Below are positions 1 to 5,362 of a stretch of 5,362 bases of DNA, one piece after another. The stretch spans positions 1 to 5,362 of the forward strand of contig JAKFYM010000202.1 in the NCBI GenBank assembly GCA_021730855.1. Direction: 5' to 3'. Position numbers and translations under genes: made by a program. Source of the DNA: Bdellovibrionales bacterium (lineage in GTDB: Bacteria > Bdellovibrionota > UBA1018 > CAIPTA01). The notes beneath the pieces are model-generated. The model was not told where the DNA came from. It searched no databases and saw nothing but the letters and a program-made list of their open reading frames with translations. Each line of letters opens with the position of its first letter. Positions within the stretch are counted from its first letter, which is position 1.

Positions 1-641
1 GAGCCCCTTCGCAAGCCCATCGCTTTTTTATGCAGGAGGGGGAGAGCCTTTTTTTTGGCCTCACCCCCGAGCTCCTCTTCCGCCGCGCCAAGGGCGAAAT
101 CTTTGTGCCCGCCATTGCCGGCACCCGAGCAGCTGGCCCGCAGCAGGCCTTTCGGCTGCAAGATTCCGCTAAGGAACAAGCGGAACACCGGCTCGTGGTG
201 CAAGGCATTTTGCAGAGCCTGAGCGATCTCGGCCTGCAGGCCTCCGCTCCCGCCCAGCCCACGGTGCTGAGCGCCGGAAAGCTGCTGCATCTCTACACTC
301 CCATCCGCATGACCGATGACCCATCGATTTCGGGCGAGGCTCTCGTGAAAGCCCTGCACCCCACCCCGGCAATCGGCGGCTTTCCGCAAAAAGTGGCCTG
401 GGACTTTTTGTGGGAGAACGAGGGCTGGGATCGCGGCCTTTTCTCTAGTCCGCTACTTTTCCGCACCCCTCAGGAGGAAACTTGCCTGGTGGCAATACGC
501 TCGGGCTTGCTAAAGACCAGATGTTTATTTACCTTCGCGGGCGCGGGCTTTGTGCAGGGATCAAAAGCCGAAGAGGAATGGAAAGAAACAGAGCAGAAGA
601 TGCGAACCGTGTTATCTCTTTTTTTCGAGGACCAGCCATGA
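1..641 (+). CDS. menF: Isochorismate synthase, C-terminal part (5' end outside window)
   Basis: Converts chorismate to isochorismate, the first committed step of the classical menaquinone pathway; cytosolic and Mg-dependent. The frame is open to the left edge (first whole codon at base 3, reading APSQAHRFF before the first Met at base 30), so that Met is internal and about half of a roughly 430-residue protein is missing. Numbering from that Met, chorismate-binding-fold motifs appear in order: GLTPELLFR (10-18; the Glu of TPE fits the general-acid position of EntC/MenF), AGTRAAG (30-36), KEQAEH (48-53, metal-binding Glu region), LHLYTPIR (86-93), LHPTPAIGG (109-117), VAIRSGLL and GAGFVQGS, then an EEW..E..K tail. 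LHPTPAIGG favours isochorismate synthase over anthranilate or aminodeoxychorismate synthases. The conserved RGxYxG element is altered to RGLFSSP. The stop TGA overlaps the menD ATG in ATGA. The catalytic Lys base lies upstream of the window. EntC-type or salicylate-linked paralogues look similar, but the men context decides the call. Confidence 0.93.
   Translation, partial: APSQAHRFFMQEGESLFFGLTPELLFRRAKGEIFVPAIAGTRAAGPQQAFRLQDSAKEQAEHRLVVQGILQSLSDLGLQASAPAQPTVLSAGKLLHLYTPIRMTDDPSISGEALVKALHPTPAIGGFPQKVAWDFLWENEGWDRGLFSSPLLFRTPQEETCLVAIRSGLLKTRCLFTFAGAGFVQGSKAEEEWKETEQKMRTVLSLFFEDQP
627..630 (+). promoter_or_regulatory. Shine-Dalgarno for menD
   Basis: GAGG lies 7 bases before the ATG at 638, inside the last codons of menF. 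It supports that ATG as the menD start rather than an upstream in-frame TTG near 482, which would overlap menF by 160 bases. Motif and spacing are read directly; function is inferred. Confidence 0.6.
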
Positions 642-2338
642 CCGAGCCCAACGATATCACCTCCTATCGCAGCGCCCTCTCCGTGATGGACCAACTCGTG
701 GCCTCCGGCGTGAAGCTGCTCGTGGCCTCGCCCGGTTTTCGCAATTCTCCGCTCCTGCGAGCTGCCCAGATGCACCCGTCCCTCGAAGTGATCTCAGCTG
801 TTGACGAAAGGGGGGGAGCTTTCTTGGCCCTGGGTTGGGCTAAAGCGGAGCGCACGCCGGCCGCTGTGCTTTGCACTTCGGGAACCGCCGTGGCAAATTT
901 TTTTCCGGCCGTGCTCGAAGCCTCGCATGCCCATGTGCCGCTGGTGGTACTCAGTGCAGATCGTCCCTTCGAGCTCGTGGGCACCGGTGCCAACCAATGC
1001 ATGGACCAGAACAAAATCTTTGGTTCCCATGTGCGATTTTTTGCCGAAGTCCTGGGAAGCGAAGCGGGCTCCCAAGCCCTCGAGCATGTGCATTTCACTG
1101 TGGGCCGGGCTGTGGCCGCAGCCCTGCAACCACAGCCCGGCCCTGTGCACTTGAATCTTCGCTTCCGCGAGCCTTTTCTGCCCTCTGCCGCTGGCTGCGA
1201 GGCCGTGGAAAAAGAAAACCGCGCCCCCAAACTTTGGAAATTCCTGCCTTCCGCCTCGGGGCCTAGGCTCGATCAGCTCGAGGCCGTAGAAGAGATGCTA
1301 GCCGCGGCGGCCCGCCCCTTGTTGGTGCTCGGCCCCGAATCCTTGGGCGCGGAAAGAAAAGAACACCTCAGCTCCTTTTTGGCGCGCACGAATATTCCCG
1401 TGCTGAGCGAGGCCGCCTCAGGCTTCCCACAAGCCTTAGTGCGCACGGAGGCTTTGTTCACGGCCATGGCCGAAGGCAAGGTGCTCGCGCCGGACTTAGT
1501 CCTGCGCCTTGGCGCGCCTGTGACGGGAAAAGCCTTGGGCCAGTTGCTCGCCCACGCCGCCATTCCTCAAGTGGTGTTCGAAGAATGGGGTGAAGCGCGG
1601 GAACCCACCCTCGCTCCCAGCCTATTTATCCAAGGGGGAGCGGAAACATGGCTACGCACCCTCGGGCTCGAGCGGCGGATTCGGGGAGACGCAGGCTGGA
1701 AACAGGCGTTGAGCGAATTGGAAGCTAGCGTGGAGCGCCGCTTGGCAGAGCATCTTCAGAGCAGCCAGGATTTTACAGAATGGCACTTTCACAGGCTACT
1801 TGCAGCTAGGCTGGAAAAAGAAGCGGCGCTCTTCTTGGGCAACAGCATGCCGATCCGCGATTTCAATTCGGTGGTCCCGGGTGCAGGCCGGCCGGAGCGC
1901 ATCTTCTCCAATCGGGGCCTGAGTGGAATTGATGGCCTGCTCGCTACCGCGGCGGGGGTGGCCCTCGCCCATGGCCGGGAAACCCACGCAGTGATCGGCG
2001 ATCTTTCCACCCTCCACGACCTTTCTTCTTTTTCCCTGCTCTCTGCCCTGCGCGAGAAGATCCAGCTCACCCTCTGGGTGCTGAACAATAAGGGCGGTGA
2101 GATCTTCCGTTTGGTGGGCACGGCCCATTCCGGTGGTAATCAAGAATGGTTTACCACACCCCAGGATTTCGACCTTTCCGCCATCGCCAAAGCCTTTCGC
2201 CTGCCCTATACCATCGTGCGCGACCAAAAGGATTTTGCCGACCTGCCCACAAGCGCCGAAAAAGGCGTGCGCGTGATTGAGGTGCTATTTGCCCCCGCGC
2301 CGAATCTCCAGGTGCGCCAGGGATTTCGCGCTTTCTGA
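638..2338 (+). CDS. menD: SEPHCHC synthase (2-succinyl-5-enolpyruvyl-6-hydroxy-3-cyclohexene-1-carboxylate synthase), ThDP-dependent
   Basis: Decarboxylates 2-oxoglutarate on thiamine diphosphate and adds the succinyl semialdehyde unit to isochorismate, giving SEPHCHC; cytosolic. The product is 566 residues, close to the 556 of E. coli MenD. The N-terminal Pyr domain has PGFRNSPL (32-39; Arg35 in the isochorismate-binding Arg position) and DERGG (56-60), with Glu57 in the position of the catalytic Glu that activates ThDP. CTSGTAVANFFPAVLEA and SADRP..L...GANQ..DQ follow. Later come GNSMPIRDF (401-409, Arg407) and SNRGLSGIDG (424-433, Arg426), both substrate-side motifs. The ThDP/Mg motif runs from GDLSTLHD (454-461) to NNKGGEIF (483-490). 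The ATG start at 638 is chosen for the GAGG upstream, the ATGA overlap with menF, and an N-terminus of family-like length. The frame is open back to 482 without a stop, which matters for the frameshift idea in the findings. The usual PGSR motif reads PGFR here. Everything needed for catalysis appears intact. Confidence 0.97.
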   Translation: MTEPNDITSYRSALSVMDQLVASGVKLLVASPGFRNSPLLRAAQMHPSLEVISAVDERGGAFLALGWAKAERTPAAVLCTSGTAVANFFPAVLEASHAHVPLVVLSADRPFELVGTGANQCMDQNKIFGSHVRFFAEVLGSEAGSQALEHVHFTVGRAVAAALQPQPGPVHLNLRFREPFLPSAAGCEAVEKENRAPKLWKFLPSASGPRLDQLEAVEEMLAAAARPLLVLGPESLGAERKEHLSSFLARTNIPVLSEAASGFPQALVRTEALFTAMAEGKVLAPDLVLRLGAPVTGKALGQLLAHAAIPQVVFEEWGEAREPTLAPSLFIQGGAETWLRTLGLERRIRGDAGWKQALSELEASVERRLAEHLQSSQDFTEWHFHRLLAARLEKEAALFLGNSMPIRDFNSVVPGAGRPERIFSNRGLSGIDGLLATAAGVALAHGRETHAVIGDLSTLHDLSSFSLLSALREKIQLTLWVLNNKGGEIFRLVGTAHSGGNQEWFTTPQDFDLSAIAKAFRLPYTIVRDQKDFADLPTSAEKGVRVIEVLFAPAPNLQVRQGFRAF

Positions 2339-3039
2339 TGCAAGTTTTTCTTCTGCATGGCATGGGGGGCGGCTCACACGATTGGGGCCCAAATCTTCCG
2401 GGGCAGCGCCTAGAAATTCCCGAGCTCCCTTCACTTACCGCCTGCGTGGAGAGCCTTGCCGACACCATCTCCGCTCAGGCTAGCACCATAGGCCTCTGCG
2501 GCTATTCGCTTGGGGGCCGCCTGGCTCTGCTACTCAGCAAAGAGTTGCTGGCTCGCGGCCTGCGGGTGAAAAAATTGGCCCTGCTCTCGAGCGGGCTTGG
2601 CGAACTTGCGGGCCGCCAAGAACGCCAGAAGATCGACGAGAGCTGGGCCACGCTCGCCACTTCCGACCGCGAGCGCTTCTGGCAGGAGTGGTATGCGCAG
2701 GAACTTTTTGCGAGCTTCCACGCGCTGCCGCTGGCCACGCGAGAGGCCTGGCTGCGAGAAAGAAAAGCAATCAATATCAACCGCTTAACGAACCAGCTGG
2801 TCACGCTTAGCCCGGCTCAGCATGGAGATCTTCGGCCCCTGCTTGAAGAAGTGATTCAGGAAGGCGTCTCCGTGCTTTACTTAGCGGGCGATCTGGATAA
2901 AAAGTATAAAAAGCTAGCCGACAGTCTCCGGCCGCGGCCGGGCTTGGCCGTGGCCATCCTTCCTCGGGCGGGACATACCTTGCCCCTGGAAGCCCCGATC
3001 GCTCTTGCGGAGCGGTTACAAAAGTTTTTTGCTGACTGA
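2338..3039 (+). CDS. menH: SHCHC synthase (2-succinyl-6-hydroxy-2,4-cyclohexadiene-1-carboxylate synthase), alpha/beta hydrolase
   Basis: Eliminates pyruvate from the MenD product SEPHCHC to give SHCHC. The 233-residue protein is a compact alpha/beta hydrolase, slightly shorter than the 252 residues of E. coli MenH. Visible are the oxyanion-loop motif LHGMGGG (6-12), the nucleophile elbow GYSLGGRLAL (55-64, Ser57), a WYAQELFASF segment resembling the MenH cap (E. coli WYxQPVFAS), GDLDKKY (184-190; Asp187 as catalytic acid) and PRAGHTLPLEAP (catalytic His213). Tyr56 and Arg61 flank the serine as in true MenH, which separates it from generic hydrolases. The ATG shares its A with the menD stop (TGATG). 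The nearest purine-rich stretch, AGGGA at 2319-2323, is 14 bases away, so initiation probably depends on ribosomes finishing menD. The last codons are tandemly duplicated just past the stop (see repeat). A different acyl hydrolase is unlikely given the motifs and position. Confidence 0.93.
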   Translation: MQVFLLHGMGGGSHDWGPNLPGQRLEIPELPSLTACVESLADTISAQASTIGLCGYSLGGRLALLLSKELLARGLRVKKLALLSSGLGELAGRQERQKIDESWATLATSDRERFWQEWYAQELFASFHALPLATREAWLRERKAININRLTNQLVTLSPAQHGDLRPLLEEVIQEGVSVLYLAGDLDKKYKKLADSLRPRPGLAVAILPRAGHTLPLEAPIALAERLQKFFAD

Positions 3040-3048
3040 GCCGACTGA
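3031..3048 (+). repeat. Imperfect 9-bp tandem duplication spanning the menH stop
   Basis: GCTGACTGA (3031-3039) is followed directly by GCCGACTGA (3040-3048), one mismatch. In the menH frame this reads Ala-Asp-stop twice, so the gene ends in two in-frame stops nine bases apart. It makes up almost half of the short menH-menB spacer. It could be a local duplication or chance. Confidence 0.55.
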
Positions 3049-3053
3049 AAGGA
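3049..3053 (+). promoter_or_regulatory. Shine-Dalgarno for menB
   Basis: AAGGA (within GAAAGGAAA, 3047-3055) sits 6 bases before the ATG at 3060, in the only true intergenic spacer of the window. It suggests menB initiates independently, unlike its translationally coupled neighbours. No convincing promoter is visible in the 20-base gap. Confidence 0.7.
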
Positions 3054-3059
3054 AAATAA

Positions 3060-3896
3060 ATGAAAATTCTCCCCGCCGATATCCAGTGGACGAACGCCTC
3101 CGACTTTCAGGACCTACGCTACGAAAAATCCCCGGAAGGGATCGCCAAGATCACGATCAACCGCCCGGAAGTCCGCAATGCCTTCCGCCCGCAGACCGTG
3201 AACGAGCTCATTCGTTGCTTCAACGATGCGCGCGAAGATCCGAAAGTGGGCGTGATCATTCTCACCGGAGAAGGTCCTGATGCTTTCTGCTCCGGAGGCG
3301 ACCAGCGCGTGCGCGGGGAAAAAGGCTATGTGGGTTTCGATGGCGTGCCGCGCCTGAATATCCTCGATGTGCAAAAACAAATCCGCTCCCTGCCCAAGCC
3401 CGTGGTGGCCATGGTGGCTGGTTATGCCGTGGGCGGAGGGCATGTGCTGCATGTGGTGTGCGATCTCACAATCGCGGCCGACAATGCGCGCTTTGGCCAG
3501 ACCGGCCCGAAAGTGGGCAGTTTCGATGGCGGCTTTGGCGCAAGTTATCTGGCCAGCATCATTGGCCAAAAGAAGGCGCGCGAGATCTGGTATCTCTGCC
3601 GGCAATACAATGCCCAGGAAGCCCTCGACATGGGCCTCGTCAACACCGTGGTACCCCTTGCCGACCTCGAGCGCGAGACCGTGGCTTGGTGCCGCAAAAT
3701 GCTCGAGCACAGCCCGCTAGCCTTGCGCTGTTTGAAATCTGCGTTTAATGCGGATTTAGACGGACAAGCCGGAATCCAAGAACTCGCCGGCAACGCCACC
3801 CTGCTTTATTATATGTCGGAAGAAGCCCAGGAAGGGAAAAAGGCCTATATCGAAAAACGCCGTCCCGACTTCGATAAATTCACTCGGGTTCCATGA
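3060..3896 (+). CDS. menB: 1,4-dihydroxy-2-naphthoyl-CoA synthase, bicarbonate-dependent type
   Basis: Cyclises o-succinylbenzoyl-CoA to 1,4-dihydroxy-2-naphthoyl-CoA by an intramolecular Claisen condensation; a crotonase-fold cytosolic oligomer. The 278 residues compare with 285 in E. coli. Motifs include [14 protein letters not shown] near the N-terminus, [10 protein letters not shown] (CoA/oxyanion region), EKGYVGFDG with Tyr90 (E. coli Tyr97), [11 protein letters not shown], and [14 protein letters not shown] (145-158) with Gln147, Gly149 and Asp156 matching E. coli Gln154, Gly156 and Asp163. Trp177 matches Trp184, and a C-terminal KRRPDF is present. Gly149, where the other MenB class carries an Asp side chain, predicts use of a bound bicarbonate as catalytic base. 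The constant offset of 7 shows an ungapped core. This is the best conserved protein in the window, so identity is essentially certain. It has its own strong ribosome binding site, and its stop overlaps the menA ATG (ATGA). Confidence 0.98.
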   Translation: MKILPADIQWTNASDFQDLRYEKSPEGIAKITINRPEVRNAFRPQTVNELIRCFNDAREDPKVGVIILTGEGPDAFCSGGDQRVRGEKGYVGFDGVPRLNILDVQKQIRSLPKPVVAMVAGYAVGGGHVLHVVCDLTIAADNARFGQTGPKVGSFDGGFGASYLASIIGQKKAREIWYLCRQYNAQEALDMGLVNTVVPLADLERETVAWCRKMLEHSPLALRCLKSAFNADLDGQAGIQELAGNATLLYYMSEEAQEGKKAYIEKRRPDFDKFTRVP

Positions 3897-4762
3897 GCCC
3901 CTGGATAAGCGCGGCACGACCGAAAACTTTAGTGGCAGGAGTGATCCCCGTTGTCCTGGGATCGGCCCTCGCCTTTCGCACGGGCAGCTTTGATTTTCTT
4001 GTCTTCTTGAGTGCCCTCTTAGGTGCGCTCGCCATCCAGGTGGGAACCAATTACGTGAACGACGCCGCCGACTTCGAGCGCGGCGCCGACACCACGGAAC
4101 GTCTCGGCCCGGCACGCATGGCGGCCACTGGCGCTCTTCGTCCACGCTCCCTTTATCTGGGAGCGGCTCTCTCCTTCGGGCTCGCTCTTTGCGCCGGAAT
4201 CTTTTTGGTCTGGAGTGCTGGCCCCTGGATGCTGGCCATTGGCTTGGTCTCGATCCTCTTTGCCGTGGCCTATACGGCCGGCCCCTTTCCGCTCGCCTAC
4301 CTGGGCTTAGGGGATATCTTTGTGCTGATTTTTTTTGGTCTCGTGGCCGTGCTCGGCACTGTCTTCGCCCACACCCATACCATCCCTCCCGAAGCTTGGT
4401 GGCTGGCTCTGGCCACGGGCTTTCACGGCATGGCTCTCATCGCGGTGAACAACCTGCGCGACATCCCTACCGACACCAAGGCCGGAAAAAAAACCCTCTC
4501 GGTGCGCCTGGGCGACCACGCCTCCCGCGTCTACTATTCCCTCTTGCTTTTTCTCCCCTACCTCTGCTGGCTCGCCCTAGCGCGCGGAAATAGCAATTAT
4601 TTTTATTTACCAATGCTCTCTCTGCCCCTGGCACTCCTCAATGCCCGAACCTGCTTCGCCATCGAGGACCGTCGCCATTTCAATCCCCTTCTGGCCCGCA
4701 CGGCCTTGCTTCAGCTGGTCTTTGGTTCACTCGCCACCCTGGTGCTGGTGCTAAGGCCGTGA
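3893..4762 (+). CDS. menA: 1,4-dihydroxy-2-naphthoate polyprenyltransferase (UbiA family)
   Basis: Integral inner-membrane enzyme that transfers a polyprenyl chain from its diphosphate to DHNA with loss of CO2, giving demethylmenaquinone. The 289 residues are typical for MenA. About nine hydrophobic segments can be counted. The two Mg/diphosphate-binding Asp motifs are present: [11 protein letters not shown] (56-66; Asp57, Asp60, Asp66) and [18 protein letters not shown] (186-203; Asp190, Asp194). The N-terminus [10 protein letters not shown] and the [13 protein letters not shown] segment after the first motif are MenA hallmarks. Other UbiA enzymes (UbiA, heme O synthase) are less likely given the second motif and the operon. 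The ATG overlaps the menB stop (ATGA) with only a weak purine stretch upstream, so coupling to menB is inferred. Odd points are a T8 run (4329-4336) and an A8 run (4486-4493) in the coding sequence. Its place between menB and menC differs from E. coli, where menA is unlinked. Confidence 0.95.
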   Translation: MSPWISAARPKTLVAGVIPVVLGSALAFRTGSFDFLVFLSALLGALAIQVGTNYVNDAADFERGADTTERLGPARMAATGALRPRSLYLGAALSFGLALCAGIFLVWSAGPWMLAIGLVSILFAVAYTAGPFPLAYLGLGDIFVLIFFGLVAVLGTVFAHTHTIPPEAWWLALATGFHGMALIAVNNLRDIPTDTKAGKKTLSVRLGDHASRVYYSLLLFLPYLCWLALARGNSNYFYLPMLSLPLALLNARTCFAIEDRRHFNPLLARTALLQLVFGSLATLVLVLRP

Positions 4763-5362
4763 AGCTATCCTACGCCCGCTTTCGCCGCCCTCTTGCCCAG
4801 CCCTTTCGTTACGGCCAAAGGGAAATCCGGGAAAGAGAAGGGGTGTTGCTCCAAAGGGGCGAGCGTTTTTCCGAAGCTTCGCCCCTGCCGGGCCACTCCA
4901 CAGACACGATAGAAGAAGTGCTAGATTTCCTGCGCCAGCGCTCGCTCGCCACCGATTGGCCGGAAGCTCCGCCCGCTCTGCGTTTTGCCTGGCAAGCGCT
5001 GCAGCTAGAGACGAAGGACTTTCATCCCGTCGAGAGCAATGCCCTCCTTCCCTGGGACGAAAATTTTTCCAGCCGCCTCACCAAGGCTTTGCGCGAAGGC
5101 TATCGCACCCTGAAGGTGAAGGTGTGTCCGGAAAATAGGCGCGCCCTCGTGGAGGCTTTGAAAGGCGTTCGGGAAGAAAAAATCCGATTCCGCTTGGACG
5201 GCAATCGCTCGCTCACCGCCAAAGAAACCGAAAGCCTTTGCCACGATTTGGATCAAGCCGGCCTCGCGCCCATGGTGGAGTATCTCGAAGAGCCCTATGA
5301 CAACTGCTGGGATACTCCCTGCCCCCTCCCCTTCGCGGCCGATGAGAGCGTGCCGGAACAGT
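4759..5362 (+). CDS. menC: o-Succinylbenzoate synthase, N-terminal part (3' end outside window)
   Basis: Dehydrates SHCHC to o-succinylbenzoate; a member of the enolase superfamily with a Mg-dependent barrel. A GTG at 4759 opens a frame with no stop to the right edge: 201 codons plus one base, of an expected 320 or so. The N-terminal capping domain shows the MenC-like SEASPLPGHS. The barrel then gives KVKV (119-122; Lys119 and Lys121 as the KxK catalytic pair), LDGNRSL (146-152; Asp147 metal ligand), YLEEP (175-179; Glu177 metal ligand) and ADES (194-197; Asp195 metal ligand). The second catalytic lysine, on the far side of the barrel, would lie beyond the window. The start is supported by the GTGA overlap with the menA stop, by AAGG at 4753-4756 (only 2 bases away, unusually close), and by an N-terminus of normal length. 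LDGN replaces the commoner LDAN, a mild change. Dipeptide epimerases share the fold, but the men context and N-terminal motif favour MenC. Confidence 0.93.
   Translation, partial: MKLSYARFRRPLAQPFRYGQREIREREGVLLQRGERFSEASPLPGHSTDTIEEVLDFLRQRSLATDWPEAPPALRFAWQALQLETKDFHPVESNALLPWDENFSSRLTKALREGYRTLKVKVCPENRRALVEALKGVREEKIRFRLDGNRSLTAKETESLCHDLDQAGLAPMVEYLEEPYDNCWDTPCPLPFAADESVPEQ

Noticed and set aside
30..32. ATG at 30 as the start of a short independent gene
   Set aside because: The frame is open upstream to the window edge, and the protein begins mid-domain just before GLTPE, so this is an internal Met of a truncated menF.
619..625. T7 run as a rho-independent terminator between menF and menD
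   Set aside because: No GC-rich stem lies directly upstream, and the run is within the menF coding sequence of a coupled gene pair.
482..637. Upstream extension of menD to an in-frame TTG
   Set aside because: It would overlap menF by 160 bases and add 52 residues with no counterpart in MenD; the ATG at 638 has a Shine-Dalgarno and an ATGA junction. The open frame is still noted for the frameshift idea.
664..1230. 188-codon minus-strand open frame opposite menD (and a nested one at 794-1150)
   Set aside because: Shadow of the menD coding frame; low-complexity Ser/Arg/Ala composition, no recognisable domain.
2928..2941. Perfect 14-base palindrome CCGGCCGCGGCCGG in menH
   Set aside because: It encodes ordinary residues (part of SLRPRPG) in a GC-rich gene, is not repeated in the window, and has no T run after it; most likely compositional.
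3114..3710. 198-codon open frame on the minus strand opposite menB
   Set aside because: It lies wholly inside a highly conserved gene, is rich in His/Ala/Gly as expected from reading GC-rich codons backwards, and shows no family motif.
5005..5256. Minus-strand 83-codon and plus-strand 4956-5138 60-codon frames near the right edge
   Set aside because: Both sit inside the menC frame, which carries the enolase-superfamily motifs in correct order.

Overview
The window is a single-strand run of six genes, all on +, for menaquinone (vitamin K2) biosynthesis from chorismate. The order is menF (3' part only), menD, menH, menB, menA, menC (5' part only). Both ends of the window cut through genes, so this is the interior of a longer men operon. 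No promoter, terminator, RNA gene, mobile element or CRISPR array is visible.

Layout: bases 1-641 carry the C-terminal half of isochorismate synthase. Bases 638-2338 are SEPHCHC synthase (MenD). Bases 2338-3039 are the alpha/beta hydrolase SHCHC synthase (MenH). After a 20-base spacer with its own Shine-Dalgarno, 3060-3896 is DHNA-CoA synthase (MenB). Bases 3893-4762 are the membrane prenyltransferase MenA. From 4759 to the right edge is the first 201 codons of o-succinylbenzoate synthase (MenC), which begins with GTG. Four of the five junctions are stop/start overlaps (ATGA, TGATG, ATGA, GTGA), which implies one transcript and translational coupling. The only real gap lies in front of menB. 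No stretch of 300 bases lacks a gene.

Pathway logic: MenF makes isochorismate, MenD adds the succinyl semialdehyde unit from 2-oxoglutarate, MenH eliminates pyruvate and MenC dehydrates the product to o-succinylbenzoate. MenE (not in the window) would then make the CoA thioester, MenB closes the naphthoate ring, a thioesterase (not in the window) releases DHNA, and MenA prenylates it at the membrane. The missing menE would be expected just downstream or elsewhere in the genome.

Organism: a GC-rich bacterium using the classical (not futalosine) menaquinone route. MenB closely resembles the bicarbonate-dependent enterobacterial form, but the order F-D-H-B-A-C, with menA inside the cluster, differs from the E. 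coli order menF-D-H-B-C-E, where menA is elsewhere. This suggests a non-enterobacterial, probably Gram-negative lineage; PVC-type or Bdellovibrio-like bacteria are guesses only. I see no novel system here. The points of interest are a possible -1 slippery site in the menF/menD overlap, unusual residues in MenF and MenD motifs, long homopolymers in coding sequence, and a small tandem duplication at the end of menH.
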